From: Thalassia testudinum | Lineage: Eukaryota; Streptophyta; Magnoliopsida; Alismatales; Hydrocharitaceae | DNA length: 64,000 nucleotides | Assembly: GCA_037157565.1 (NCBI GenBank) | Contig: JAZHRO010000003.1 | Span: 67,148,501 to 67,212,500 of the forward strand | Reading direction: 5' to 3' | Shown here: positions 47,674 through 58,346 of the stretch, piece after piece | How positions within the stretch are numbered: position 1 is the first letter of the stretch | How the letters are laid out: every line of letters begins with the position of its first letter | Made by a program: the position numbers and the translations under genes | The notes under the pieces: generated by a model | What the model was told of the DNA's origin: nothing | The model's input: the letters and a program-made list of their open reading frames with translations, nothing else | Database searches by the model: none

Positions 47674-49066
47674 ATTTTTTTTCCTACTTTCCTTTTTCTT
47701 CTTCTTTTTCCAGGTTTTGATCACCCTAAACCTGACCATTCTTCACTAAGGTGATCCCTTTTCCCTCCTAATGCATGAGGACATGGGACATGGCTAATCT
47801 TAAGCATGGGGGGGTGTTTTTAAATTTGACGATCGATTTAGGATTTTCAAAACCTAGAAACTTGCAATTTTCTTTAATTTATTTCCTGCTTGCATACCCA
47901 AAAAAAATAATAATAGTAAAAAAAAATAAAAATAAAAATGTTGAAAACTTGTCGAGGAAAAATTTTGAAATCCGAACTAAGGTTGAAAAATTCACTTTTG
48001 GTACAATGGAATTTAATCTTTAACAAACTAAGGATGAGGACATGGATATGATCATTAGAATTCTAGGGTCTTTTTTAGACTAGATCAGATATCCTTCTTT
48101 AAAATTCCACCTAAACTCATGATAGTTCAGATGACTTGATCCTATTTTGTAATGTGGAAAGTATTTGACTTAGCTTCTGATTCAAAAACGTGCATGTCTT
48201 GAGAAACTTCTTGTGCCTATTTTCACACACAAGCCAACACTTAAAAATAATTAAAAATTTGAAAAACTCCCTTGTTTGGACTTAGTAAAAGTCTGAAGCA
48301 GATCATTGGTTTGAGTTCCCACCGCCGAGGAGGAAAATGCCTCCTTTGAGGATGCGATGTCAACATGTTACCGCCTCGGTGCTGCTCCATATCTATATTT
48401 CATATCTTCAGACAGAGCATTAAAGCGCATTTTAGCAGCTCAAGTGTCTTGGACGGTGCTCTACCTATAGTGTCGGAGCAAGAGCTTGAGTTTGCTTGGA
48501 GAGCCCCTTTTCAACGCATCGTGTTTTGGGGTTGTGAGCTCCTGGGTGGTGTCATGGACAACACTATCCCGAAGTACTGGCACCAGAGCCCCCTCGAGGA
48601 ATTGTAACGGGAATGATGATCCCGACACGTCTGTTGTAAGACTAAGCTAAAAATAAGCATGGGGGAGAAAAAAAAAAGTAATAATAAATAAATTAACACG
48701 CCCTTATAAATGTTGGCTTTTCACAAGCACAGACACAAGGTTTTAAAGGATTTTGCAAGTTGCGAATCAAATTCTTAAGCCAGAAAAATCCTAAAAACAA
48801 ACATTTCAAGTCATCTGAATTAACAAGGGGTTAATTTGTGAATTTTCTGGAGGATATATTGATCCCATTCTTTCTAATGGTTGAATCCAAAAATAAATCT
48901 CCATGTTTATCTTTAACAAATCCCGTACCTCCTGTGTTTTAATCTACCAAGGTCCCTCAATCTCTCTTTCTTCTCAAAAGTCAAAAAGATTAGATTTCCC
49001 AAAAATTCCCTTTTCCAAAAAATTAAAGTTTTGCTAAGTGACTAGCAAAAGATAAGCATGGGGGTG
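47674..49066 (+). mobile_element. B2 3' UTR with polypurine tract
   Basis: It is non-coding and aligns with 14838-16189. The tract AAGCATGGGGGTG (49054-49066) precedes the 3' LTR. A small ORF at 48365-48607 has a counterpart at 15500-15742 (both contain FHIFRQSIKAHFS and VLDGALPIV), so it is conserved between B copies, but I cannot assign it. Confidence 0.7.
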
Positions 49067-51113
49067 TGATAAACGCCATTTTATCATGAATCTTATGCAT
49101 TAAAACAAACCTAACTCTTAGGATTTTACTCCGCAATCGAGTTTTTGTGCTGCATTTAGTCATAAATTCGGTTAGGCGTGCATTGCATTTTTTATTGTCT
49201 TTTTAATATGTTTTTGTGAGTGTTAGTGATGTATAGATTTACAGATCCCTAAAACCCTAGCACTCAAGAAGGCAAATGGTGAAGGAGAAGCCTAGACTAG
49301 CCGGAACTCAGCTTGATCCAGCTCACCACAGCTGGAACCTAGCTCACTTGAACTAGGGTTAGCTCATCCCAGCTCCATTTAGCTAATCTCAGCTGAATGG
49401 CAGCTCAAGAGAGTTCATCTTAGCTCACCCCAGCTCAAGTCAGCTCAGATCCAGCTCAACTCAACTGAGTCTAGCTCATCTCAGCTCCCACTCTTCCACA
49501 GGGAGCTCTAGCTAGCTCAGCTGAGTTGACAGGAGTTCACCCCAGCTCAGATCCAACCACATCCAGCTCCACCGAACTCCGGCCAGCTGGAGATGACTTC
49601 ATTCCAGCTTAGGAAGCTCAAGGCCAGCTCTTAGGGACTCAGCTACCTTAGCTGCCTCACCCAGCTTGATCATCCCCGAGAGCATTAGACCCAGCTCACC
49701 TCAGCTCCTTTCAGCAGAAGCCAGCTTTCTTTAGCTTGGCTTAGTAGCTAGCAAAGAACTAGCAAGCCAAGCTAGCTATGGTAGCTCCTTGTAGCTCTCT
49801 GTAGCAGCCACCAGCTCTAGTGCAGCTCAAGATGACTACCTCCACCTCTTCTCCCTGAAGACCCTAGCTCCAAATGCCTCCAACTCTACTCCCTACTAGC
49901 TAAGCTAGCTAAGCTACTTAACTTAGCTAGTCCACCTCCATGGCACCAAAACCTACTACCCTACTACATAAGCTCCAGCAAAAACACCACCTACTCCTAC
50001 TTTATTTTGGTGCTAACTATCCCTTCCATCACCACCCTACATCCACCATCAAAACCCATCTCCACCCTCCATTTTTTCCCTCCAAAATTGCCTTCTAGAA
50101 GGTAATTTTGGAGGGAAAACTATGGCACCTCTTCACTTCCCGCCCATTTTTCCCTCCAAAAAATATCCAAGCACCCCATCATTTCCCTCCAAAAAAACAC
50201 CATAACCACCCCCCTTCCCATCCTATAAATACCCTACCCTACCACCACATAATTCCCATCCTCCATTAGTTATTTTTGCTACCTATACCACCTATACCTA
50301 CAGCCAAGAAGGAGTAGAGAAGGAGATTAAAGGGGCACATCACCAGCCCTTTTGGTGCCTTCTTCTCCCCACTCTCTTCAACTTGGGCCACGCCAAGGAG
50401 GAGGACTCTTCCACTTCGAGGAGGATGGCCAGGCAAAGGAGAAGGACCTAGGGTGGACGTCCACCCTTGGAGAGAAGCTTAGGGCATGCCCCCTTAGGGC
50501 TTGCCTTGGACGACATCACCTTGGCGGAGCACAGCAAGGAAGGAGTTGGAGGACTCTTTTCAAGCTTGGGAGCTACCAAGCTTGGAGCAAGAAGCCCTCT
50601 TCTTCACCATCTATCTAGAGGATTTGTGTTTGCTTTTCTTATTTGCAATTTTCTAGTAGTAGAGGCATTCCTCTACTAGGCCTTTTTGTAAAACACTTTT
50701 TTCATTTATCTAGTTGCCTTCTTTGCAATTTCTTTACTTGCATTTCTAATTGCTTTGTTTTTAGCATTCTTCACTCCCTCTCCCTAATTATTCTAGGCCT
50801 CCACTTGCCTAGAGTGAGCTTAGGGAGAGGTTCTACTTGCCACTTTAGAAGTAGTTTATTGAATTTGAAGTGCAAATCACCTTCCTGCCATAATTTCGCA
50901 TGTTGCCTTAGTTCAAAAACAAAAAAATGATATATTGAAAAATACCAAAAAGAAAGTTGAGATTTATATTCCAAGCAAAAGAATTAATTTTGCAAACATA
51001 TTGCCTCCTTGGACGACCCTAGATACTCCCCTATCTAGGAATATAAATTTAAGAGTTGATCGGTTTTGCGCATTACAACGACCTAATTAACAAACCACGT
51101 AAAACCGCTATCA
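49067..51113 (+). mobile_element. B2 3' LTR
   Basis: It starts TGATAAACGCCATTTTATCA and ends ...AACCGCTATCA (2,047 bp). The TATA box is at 50223. It is followed by ACCAT. Confidence 0.9.
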
Positions 51114-51118
51114 ACCAT

Positions 51119-52023
51119 CTCAGCCATCAGATCTCTCGATCGGATGACTTCAAGAGCATGTGCATCGCCCTCTGATTCCTAAGGCTCACATTTTCATGTG
51201 CGTCTTCATTTGATTCTCCTGGGCCTACCACATGTCTGCCGCTCCACTGCCCGATGATGATCCTATGGTCAATTACGCCTGCGCTCGCCGCTCTCCCTGA
51301 TTTCATGTTGGGCGCTCCACATGTCAGTTGCTTTGGTTTGGAGGCACTAACCAACGTGCTGCGGATGAGTTTTTGTCAAGTTTCCAAATCTTTGCATGGT
51401 AGTTCTCAACTGTTGGATGGATATCCAACGGTCAAGATCGCATCCTCATCTGATGAAGCAGCTGAAGGTAGGCAACGTGGATGCATCACGACCATTGGAT
51501 GACAAACCAACGACCCACGGCTTTCCTTTCATGATTGGGGCATGGTGAGGGCAGCTGTGATGGCGCCACATGGTGCCATCGTAGCCATCCATCTTTTTCT
51601 CCTTGTATCTGATGATGAAGGCTTCTTATTGAATTGATTTCTGCGCCGTTGGACTGCAAACATCGATTTGGATCCATTTGTGCAATTGGATTGGTCATCA
51701 AAGGTTTGGATATTCTTCAATTGTCCCCTTGGGTTCTACTTCTTTTGCAGACTCCCTTGGGTGCTACAGGAGTCTGATTGATGCGCTCTTGAAAGCGTTG
51801 GACTCCCATCGTCATTCCAAACAGATCCATAAGGTTGGATTGGTCATCTACAACCTTGCATTACCTGCAATTATTAATACCTCTCAAATTGCATATTATT
51901 ACATATAAAACATATAAATCATCTAGGACGCAAAGTACGATGAGTATGCATGCAGAATGCCCTTATTAAGCTAGGTTCTACCTTAATTCAGGAAAATTAC
52001 GGCCTATGATTGCTATGCAATCA
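51119..52023 (-). mobile_element. Inverted family A LTR, U3-side part
   Basis: On the minus strand it starts TGATTGCATAGCAATCA at 52023, again with the TGATTG/CAATCA inverted repeat, and runs to 51119, where B2 is inserted. It contains the GATGGTGCCA palindrome with one mismatch (51559-51580) and the CCGTTGGAT motif (about 51413-51435). H resumes right after AGCAC (52024-52028). Confidence 0.85.
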
Positions 52024-52427
52024 AGCACTAGATGAGTGTGAGCTACAAAATATAAAACCATTTGACTTAGACATCTTTTACCTAAGCCATAAAAAGGTGG
52101 GGTAAAAATTTTAGATTATTTGTATTCCCGAAGGAAGAAGTTTGCCTATCCTGATATAATTTTTACTAAGGGTCAATTACGAACTTTAAGTGTGTGTTGG
52201 ATTTTCACTTGGATCTGTTGCTTAGGCTACTATCACATCATCTTCACATTTATCTTAATTTTGAAATTTTTGGAAGAAGATAAGGAGAAATCTGTTGTCA
52301 AACCCTTGATAAAAAGGAACAAGCAATCCTTTGGAGGCTAAGTTGTAAATAGCATGAATCATACACCTTGCATTCATCTTTCATATTGATTTTGCTAAGG
52401 GACTAACAAAAGATAGGCATGGGGGTG
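52024..52427 (+). mobile_element. Element H 3' UTR, right part, with polypurine tract
   Basis: It continues the H 3' UTR from 2982 and aligns with 34855-35202. The tract AGGCATGGGGGTG (52415-52427) precedes the LTR. Confidence 0.8.
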
Positions 52428-53893
52428 TGATAACAATCTAATCTATTACCCTAATTAGCTTATTCTAGGGTTAGCTCCTTAATAAAATAATGCATTTAGA
52501 TTGTAAATGTTGCATTTAGAGCATGAATGGATATTCTATACATTATGTTCAATTTAGACATAATTATCTAATTTTAGTCTTTTGTGAACAATCTAGGTTA
52601 AGGACTTGGAATAAGTAGAATCATTGAAAAGGAAAAGAAGCTGCAACAGAATTAGGAGCTAGTTGAAGACCAAGATTTGATCAACGAAGAAATGAAAATC
52701 CAAGTAAAGAAGAGAGGGCAAGACTAGGATAACCTAACCCTACCCTTAGAACCCTAGGATACTCTTATCCCAACTCCTACCCTTAACTCATCTCAAACTG
52801 AATAAGTAAGCTCAAAAGCTAAAATAATTGATAACACTATCCATGATAATGACCCTTTATCCACGGAGTTGTCCTACTATCTAGGAACCTATCCAACCTA
52901 TCCTAGATCAAATCCTTAACCCAAGAACCTATTTAGGTCCATAAGCTCACTTAATTGACTTAGTATAGTCAATTGGGTTCATGGAATCTATTTGGACCCA
53001 GCTGACAAGACATAGGGTCAACCTAGCCCAATTAGGAACCTATTCTCACAACCTATGTCTATCCCTAACCCAACCTACAAAAAACCCACGAAAATCCTAG
53101 CCTAATCCTCTTAAGTTGGTGGCAACTTAAGAAACTTTTATCTCTTAGTAGTTGTCCAAGAGACAAGATCTTATCTCTTGTCAAGATTTTATCCCTTGGT
53201 AGTCTCCCACCTAGGTTGCCTATTTGTAGAAAACCCTCATCCTATCCTTGCCCTATAACTTAGATTCTAAGGTCCCTATTCAACCAATCCTAGGCATCAC
53301 ATTTGGTTAAATCTAAGCCATACAAATTAGTGATCCTAGGCACCCCAGATCAACCAATTGGAAGCCACCTACTTTTCTATAAAAGGACCTAGCCTCTACC
53401 CTTTGGAACATAACATAGATACCTAGAGATAGAAAAGGGTGGCCACCACATAGTGCATGCCCCCTCTCTCTTTCTAGCCTCTCTCTTCAATCTTCTTCCT
53501 TGCTCCCTGGATCTGAAATGCTGCCACACTCCGCACAAGCATCCTACAAGCAACTCTGCCATCTCCACCACATTATTTTCTTCTTTTCCTCCTCTACACC
53601 TTATTCTTCTATTTCATGTTCTTTTCAAGCATTTAATTACATTAGATTTGTGGGACATTCGCTTTATTAATAAAATGTTTATTTGATCTCATGAATGGTT
53701 GTCTTATACACATATATACATATATAAATAGTTGTTTAGAAAATCTTTCCAAAAATCTTTTGCACAAAAATCACATTTTGTCTCCCTGTGAATGACTCAG
53801 TACTTACTGGAAAATTTATTAATGTTATTTATTTCGGCATGATTCGTAACTATAACATTATAAAAATCTTTTTTATGTATTTTGTGATGAACA
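52428..53893 (+). mobile_element. Element H 3' LTR
   Basis: It starts TGATAACAATC right after the polypurine tract and ends ...TTTGTGATGAACA (1,466 bp). A plus-strand TATA box, CTATAAAAGG (53377-53386), and the R/U5 landmark TCTCCCTGTGAATGACTC (about 53780) fix its orientation. The 5' LTR is outside the window. The ORF at 53453-53686 covers R sequence and is not supported as a gene. Confidence 0.8.
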
Positions 53894-53910
53894 AATACTC
53901 CCTATGCTTT

Positions 53911-54520
53911 AGACTTAAGACACCAGCCTTGTAATTTCCTCGACCTCTTGAGGAATAGTCAAGATATTAACAAATACATGATTATTGAAGCCCAAAACAG
54001 GCCCAATAGGCCTTAAGTCGGTCTCCCTCACTAATCTCGTCTTCCTTAGCACTTCAGGATTTAATTCATTGTCTGATCCGAACTAGAACTTAGGTGGTTT
54101 CCATAGTCAATTGCTTGGACTAACACAATTCTTTTTTTGTCCTTCTCTATTTTTCTCTTCATTTTCTTCCTCAAATGAGATTTGCAATTCAGCGCACATG
54201 TTTTTCTTCTTCTTTCATCTTTTTTTTTTCTACGAAACCCACTTAACATAATCAAATTTCATAATGTTTTTCCCTTTAATACCCCCAATGCCTATGATTT
54301 GCAATGTCCTCATTATAAATTAAGTGGGTTCGAATTCAGCTTAGTTCGTACATTAGAATAGGTTCAAATGGATGGGTGAATGGGTCGGGATGACTATTGC
54401 ATAAGATTTTAAGCTCCAATACAAATATCAGCGGTGTTGATTTTTCTAAGGGATGAAACATAAAGCCTAATATGAATTCAACTCAGAAATGGGTAAGAAG
54501 GGTCTCGGGTTTTCAAATGA
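53911..54520 (-). mobile_element. Element E 3' UTR
   Basis: This is non-coding sequence between the last codons and the polypurine tract. A hairpin of the GGGAGG type (AATGGGAGGCTGCCATC, minus strand) lies at about 54522-54538. Confidence 0.65.
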
Positions 54521-54529
54521 TGGCAGCCT

Positions 54530-55760
54530 CCCATTAAGCACTAAGTTTTACATCATCAACTGGGCTCAATGTGGCTCATAGTGAATGGAGGTCGAAAGAT
54601 TCAGCAGCCAGATTCAAAATAGCGATTTCGAGGAATGGTTTCAATCTTTAACCATTAACTACAAAAGGGTCAAAGTCATGGTTGACTTCACTGATTTCCA
54701 CAGCTCCATTTCCAAAGAACCTCCAAACTAGAAAAGGTCCGATCGGTTTTGATCTTAGTTTCCCTGGGAAGAGTTTGGCTCAAGCATCGAAGAGAAGCAC
54801 CATTTGACAAGGATAGAAAGATTTTCTTGATATGTGCTTGTCATGAAGGGCCTTAATGTACTCCTTGTAGATACATGAGTTCTCATATGTGTCATTTCAT
54901 AGCTCATCGACCTTGCTCATTTGCAATCGCTGATGGATTCCAGCCTCCCTGAGATCCAAATTGCACTTCCATACTACCCAGTAGGCTTTACGCTCCATCT
55001 CTACAGGAAGGTGACATGCCTTCCTGTAAATGAGTCTGAATGGAAACATTCCTAGCTGGGTTTTACGGGTGGTCCTATAGGTCCATAATCCTTTTAGAAG
55101 TTGAGATGACTAACCCTTTCTATTAGGCCAAATAGTGACCTATAGAATTTTCTTAATATCTCGATTGGAGAGCTCAGCAAGTCCATTAGTCTGGGGGTGA
55201 TACAGAGTCGAAATACAATGCAACACCGCACTCTTCTTCATCAAGGACTGGAAGTGCACATTCACGAAGTGGGTCCCTCCATCAGAGATAGTTGCACGCG
55301 GGACACCGAACCGGTAGAAGATATGCTAATGAATGAATTTGATCACAACTTTGTGATCATTGGTTTGGCTCAAAATAGCTTTGACCCATTTGGACTTGTA
55401 GTCCACCGCGAGAAGAATATACTCAAAGCCATTCGAATTTAGGAAGGGACCCATGAAATCAATCCTCCAAATGTCGAAAATCTTGCATACTAGAATCAGG
55501 TGCATGGGCATCATGTCGCAATGGCTCATGTTGCCTAATGTCTAGAAATGAGCACATGCCCTATAATAATTGTGTGCATCTTTGAAGGGTGTGTGCCAAT
55601 AGAAGCTGCACTAGAGGATTTTCACTACAATTTTGTGCCTAGAGAAGTGGCGACCGTAGGCCCGGTCATGGTAGAATGACAAAATGTCATTGACCTCGGA
55701 GTCAGGGATGCATCTATGAATGATTTGGTTTGCACCATTATGGAAGAGATATGGATCTTC
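54530..55760 (-). pseudogene. Element E integrase
   Basis: The catalytic core is visible across stops and frames: [15 protein letters not shown] with [16 protein letters not shown] and [11 protein letters not shown] (55529-55326), then YRFGVPRATISDGGTHFVNV and YHPQTNGLAELSNRDIKKIL. Asp, Asp and Glu of the DDE triad can all be placed. The C-terminal part follows (KLFPGKLRSKPIGPFLVWRF, GAVEI). It would insert the cDNA, but with several TAG and TGA codons it is not functional. Confidence 0.85.
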
Positions 55761-57060
55761 CTAGACATAGTAATTTGCATCTAAAATCCATTTGTCTTTC
55801 TTGGCTTTTGGCTAATCAGATGGAATCTGGTGTGAAGCCAAATAATTAACTATATCAGCATACCAAGGAAGTCTTCTATCAATCAGGAGGTGCTCATTCA
55901 GAAAGTGCTTTATAATAGGTTTGGAAGGGACAATGACAGAAGAAGGGAGGTAGGATAAATGGTCAGCTACCACATTCTATTTTTGTGCTTTATCACGAAT
56001 TTCCTGATAGAACTCTTACAATAGCAAGATCCATCGGATTAATCTTGGTTTTACATCCTTCTTCGTATGTGCCTCACCGCGGTGTGGTTCGAGTAAATAA
56101 TGCCATGGGAGACCAAGCGGTATGACCTAAACTTCTCCAAACCAAATACTAAAGCCAGTAGCTCTTTCTCTATAATTGTGTAATTATGCTGAGCCTCATC
56201 CAGTGCCATGATAGCATAACATATTACCACCAGTTTCTCATCGATTTTCTACCCAAGCACTTCTTCTACTGTATAGTCAAATGCATTGCACATGATCTTA
56301 AAGGGTTGAGATGAGTAAGGGGATTGCAAGATTGGAGCTTGGGTTACTCTGGCACACAGGATCTCAAATGTGTGAATGCACTCACTTGTCTTCTCAAAAG
56401 GAGTGTCCTTTGAGAGAGGATTCATCAAGGGGCATGCGATTTTCGAGAAATCCAATATAAATTATTGATAGAAAGCAGCGTGCCCTTGAAATGATCGAAT
56501 CTCTTTAACCAAGGAAGGTATGGGAAATTTAGAGATCAAATTCACCTTAGCTTGGTCAACTTGGATACCTTTCTCAGATACAAGGTGTCCAAGCAAATTG
56601 CCATCTGGAACCATGAAATGGCTCTTTCCTAGGAGCGAACCAAGTTCACATCAATGCATTGTTTGAGGATTTGAACCACGCACAGAAGGTAATCATTGAA
56701 AGATTGATCAAATACAGAGAGGTCATCCATGAAAACTTCAAGGTATTACCTACCATATCGGAGAATATGGCTAGCAAGCACCTCTGAAAGGTGGCAGGTG
56801 CATTCCATAGCTTAAATGGCATCCTATGGAGCACGTACATCCCGTAGCTGCAGGTAAAAGTGGTCTCTTCCTAATCTTTAGGATGAATTGTCACTTGGTT
56901 ATATCCATAGTAGCCATCGAGAAAATAGAAAAATCAATTTCTCGCCAGTTTCTTGAGGATTTGGTCAATGAATGGGAGGGGAAAAGGTCTTTCTTCATGG
57001 AGGTATTCTGTTTCCGATAGTCCTTGTAAACTCTTCATGGATTTGCGATTCGAGTCGAGA
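55760..57060 (-). pseudogene. Element E reverse transcriptase and RNase H
   Basis: RT pieces are YKDYRKQNTSMKKDLFPLPF, TFTCSYGMYVLHRMPFKLWN, APATFQRCLLAIFSDMV and the active site VFMDDLSVFD (about 56725). RNase H pieces are PYSSQPFKIMCNAFDYTVEE, ALDEAQHNYTIIEKELLALV, FGLEKFRSYRLVSHGIIYSN and HTAVRHI. The family is Athila-like Ty3-gypsy, close in organisation to element A. Frameshifts and stops occur throughout. Confidence 0.88.
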
Positions 57061-57946
57061 TGGTCTCTCCTGATTCAGTCGTAATCACAATGAGCATTGC
57101 ATTTTTTGGCAGAACTTGGATGGGACTCACCCAGTGGCTATCAGAGATGGAGTAGTTGGCTTCTACATAGAGCCATTTGATAATTTTCTTTTTCATGACC
57201 TCTTGGAGATTCGAGTTTAGCCTTCTCTGCATCTCATGAGATGGTCGTGAGCCCTCTTCACTATAGATACGATGAGCGCAATATGAGGGAATTATTTCTT
57301 TTAGGTCATTTAGACTCCAACCAATGGATCCACGATGCCGCTGGAGAATGTAAATCAACTTTATTTCCTGATCAGAGGTGAGTCGAGACTTGATAATCAT
57401 AGGAAACGTTCGATTTGAACCCATAAACAAATATTTTAGGTGATCTGGAAGAGGTTTCAACTCCAATATTGGATTATTAGCAACGGGTGGGGATTCGGGG
57501 TTAGCCTCAAAAGCTAAGCTGGAATCTAGAGATAGGTCCAAATCAGATTCATGCTCCTTAATCTGTGGGTCAATATGTTCTTGTGGTTGAGGATTTTGGA
57601 GAATCAAATTTACCTTCGGAATTATGTCCTCAACTAGAAAACTTATGTTACAAACTTCTTCAATTTCCCCACAGTTTGGTCCTTTCTGGGCCATAAAGAT
57701 ATCTATCCTTAATATTTTATCCATGAATTTTAACTCAATCTGGCCCTTTTCATTGTTGATAGTCACCCTAGCAGTCGTTAGGAATGGTCTCTCCAAGATG
57801 ATCGATGTATGTTTTAGATTTTCCTGAGTATCCATATCCAGGACTTTGAAATCCATCGAGAAATAAAAATCTCGTACTCTAACCAGAACATTGGTGAGAA
57901 CTCCTCGTGGTGACTTGATTGATCTGTCGGCTAATTGCAGAGTCAC
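57035..57946 (-). pseudogene. Element E protease C-terminal half, linker and RT start
   Basis: An open frame of 303 codons, the longest in the window. It starts inside the protease (MTLQLADRSIKSPRGVLTNV, LERPFLTTARVTINNEKGQI). An acidic linker follows (HESDLDLSLDSSLAFEANPE), then ELKPLPDHLKYLFMGSNRTF, the lead-in to RT, and KKKIIKWLYVEANYSISDSH. The catalytic DLG half of the protease has been removed by the gag-protease deletion, so the apparent ATG is not a natural start. Confidence 0.85.
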
Positions 57947-58001
57947 TGGTCAATGTAAATTTCATGAGAAAAATTAGACTTTTGGACAACCAATAGTTTG
58001 T

Positions 58002-58346
58002 CATCCCGTGGCTGTCCTCTCACCACGATCTACAAGTAGATCCTCATTGTGACACTACCTGCTCCATCCTCTGCCCTTCATCCAACCTCTCGCCACCTTC
58101 ATTCAAGGCATCATCAAAGCAAGTCATCATCCAAGCAATTGTTAAGGATGATTTCCCTTACACTATAAAGCATAAAAGATAAAGGGGTAAGGGAAATCAT
58201 CCTTAACAATCGCTTGGATGATGACTTGCTTTGATGATGCCTTGAACGAAGGTGGCGAGAGGTTGGATGAAGGACGGAGGATGGAGTAGGTAGTGTCGCA
58301 AAGATGATCTACTTCTAGATCGTGGTGAGAGGACAGCCACGGGATG
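58002..58346 (-). repeat. 160-bp-arm inverted repeat (long hairpin) in LTR K
   Basis: Left arm 58002-58161 and right arm 58187-58346 are reverse complements with about 9 mismatches and no indel (94%), around a 25-base loop (58162-58186). The outer ends are CATCCCGTGG and CCACGGGATG; the inner ends are GATTTCCCTTAC and GTAAGGGAAATC. On the minus strand it lies about 150 bp downstream of the TATA-like box, so a K transcript would fold into one long stem. Confidence 0.9.

Larger units (their letters stand above)
42822..51113 (+). mobile_element. Element B2, complete non-autonomous B element
   Basis: This is an 8,292-bp element with LTRs of 2,046 and 2,047 bp, a primer site, a short interior and a polypurine tract, flanked by a perfect ACCAT duplication (42817-42821 and 51114-51118). 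LTR identity is about 96% in the stretch I compared. Only a protease-containing ORF remains. Relative to B1 about 1 kb of leader/gag is missing (junction near 46125). Confidence 0.92.
2988..52023 (+). mobile_element. Family A chimeric Ty3-gypsy insertion (whole unit)
   Basis: This outer unit is bounded by AGCAC on both sides. Its own sequence is: 5' LTR (2988-3567 and 18493-19549), leader, gag, protease, RT and RNase H on the plus strand (19550-35202, interrupted by F), 3' LTR (35203-35481 and 40457-about 41821), then an inverted leader (about 41822-42097) and an inverted LTR (42098-42821 and 51119-52023). A normal element has one U3 end and one U5 end, whereas here both outer ends are U3 starts (TGATTG). 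RT and RNase H place it with Athila/Tat-like gypsy elements. No integrase follows RNase H. The three LTRs look about 80% identical to one another by eye, so the insertion is old. Confidence 0.75.
53894..57998 (-). mobile_element. Element E, Athila-like gypsy element (pol part)
   Basis: A minus-strand element with protease, RT, RNase H and integrase in gypsy order. Its 3' end (AAAGCATAGGGAG, resembling a polypurine tract, 53896-53910) abuts the H LTR, so its own 3' LTR should lie left of the window. On the 5' side an internal deletion joins gag (SKS, NFS-like codons near 57975) to the middle of the protease, and K is inserted in the gag remnant at 57998. Confidence 0.75.

Noticed and set aside
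53453..53686. 77-codon ORF with possible signal-peptide look in the H LTR
   Set aside because: It lies in the R region just downstream of the TATA box, and no second copy is available to test conservation.
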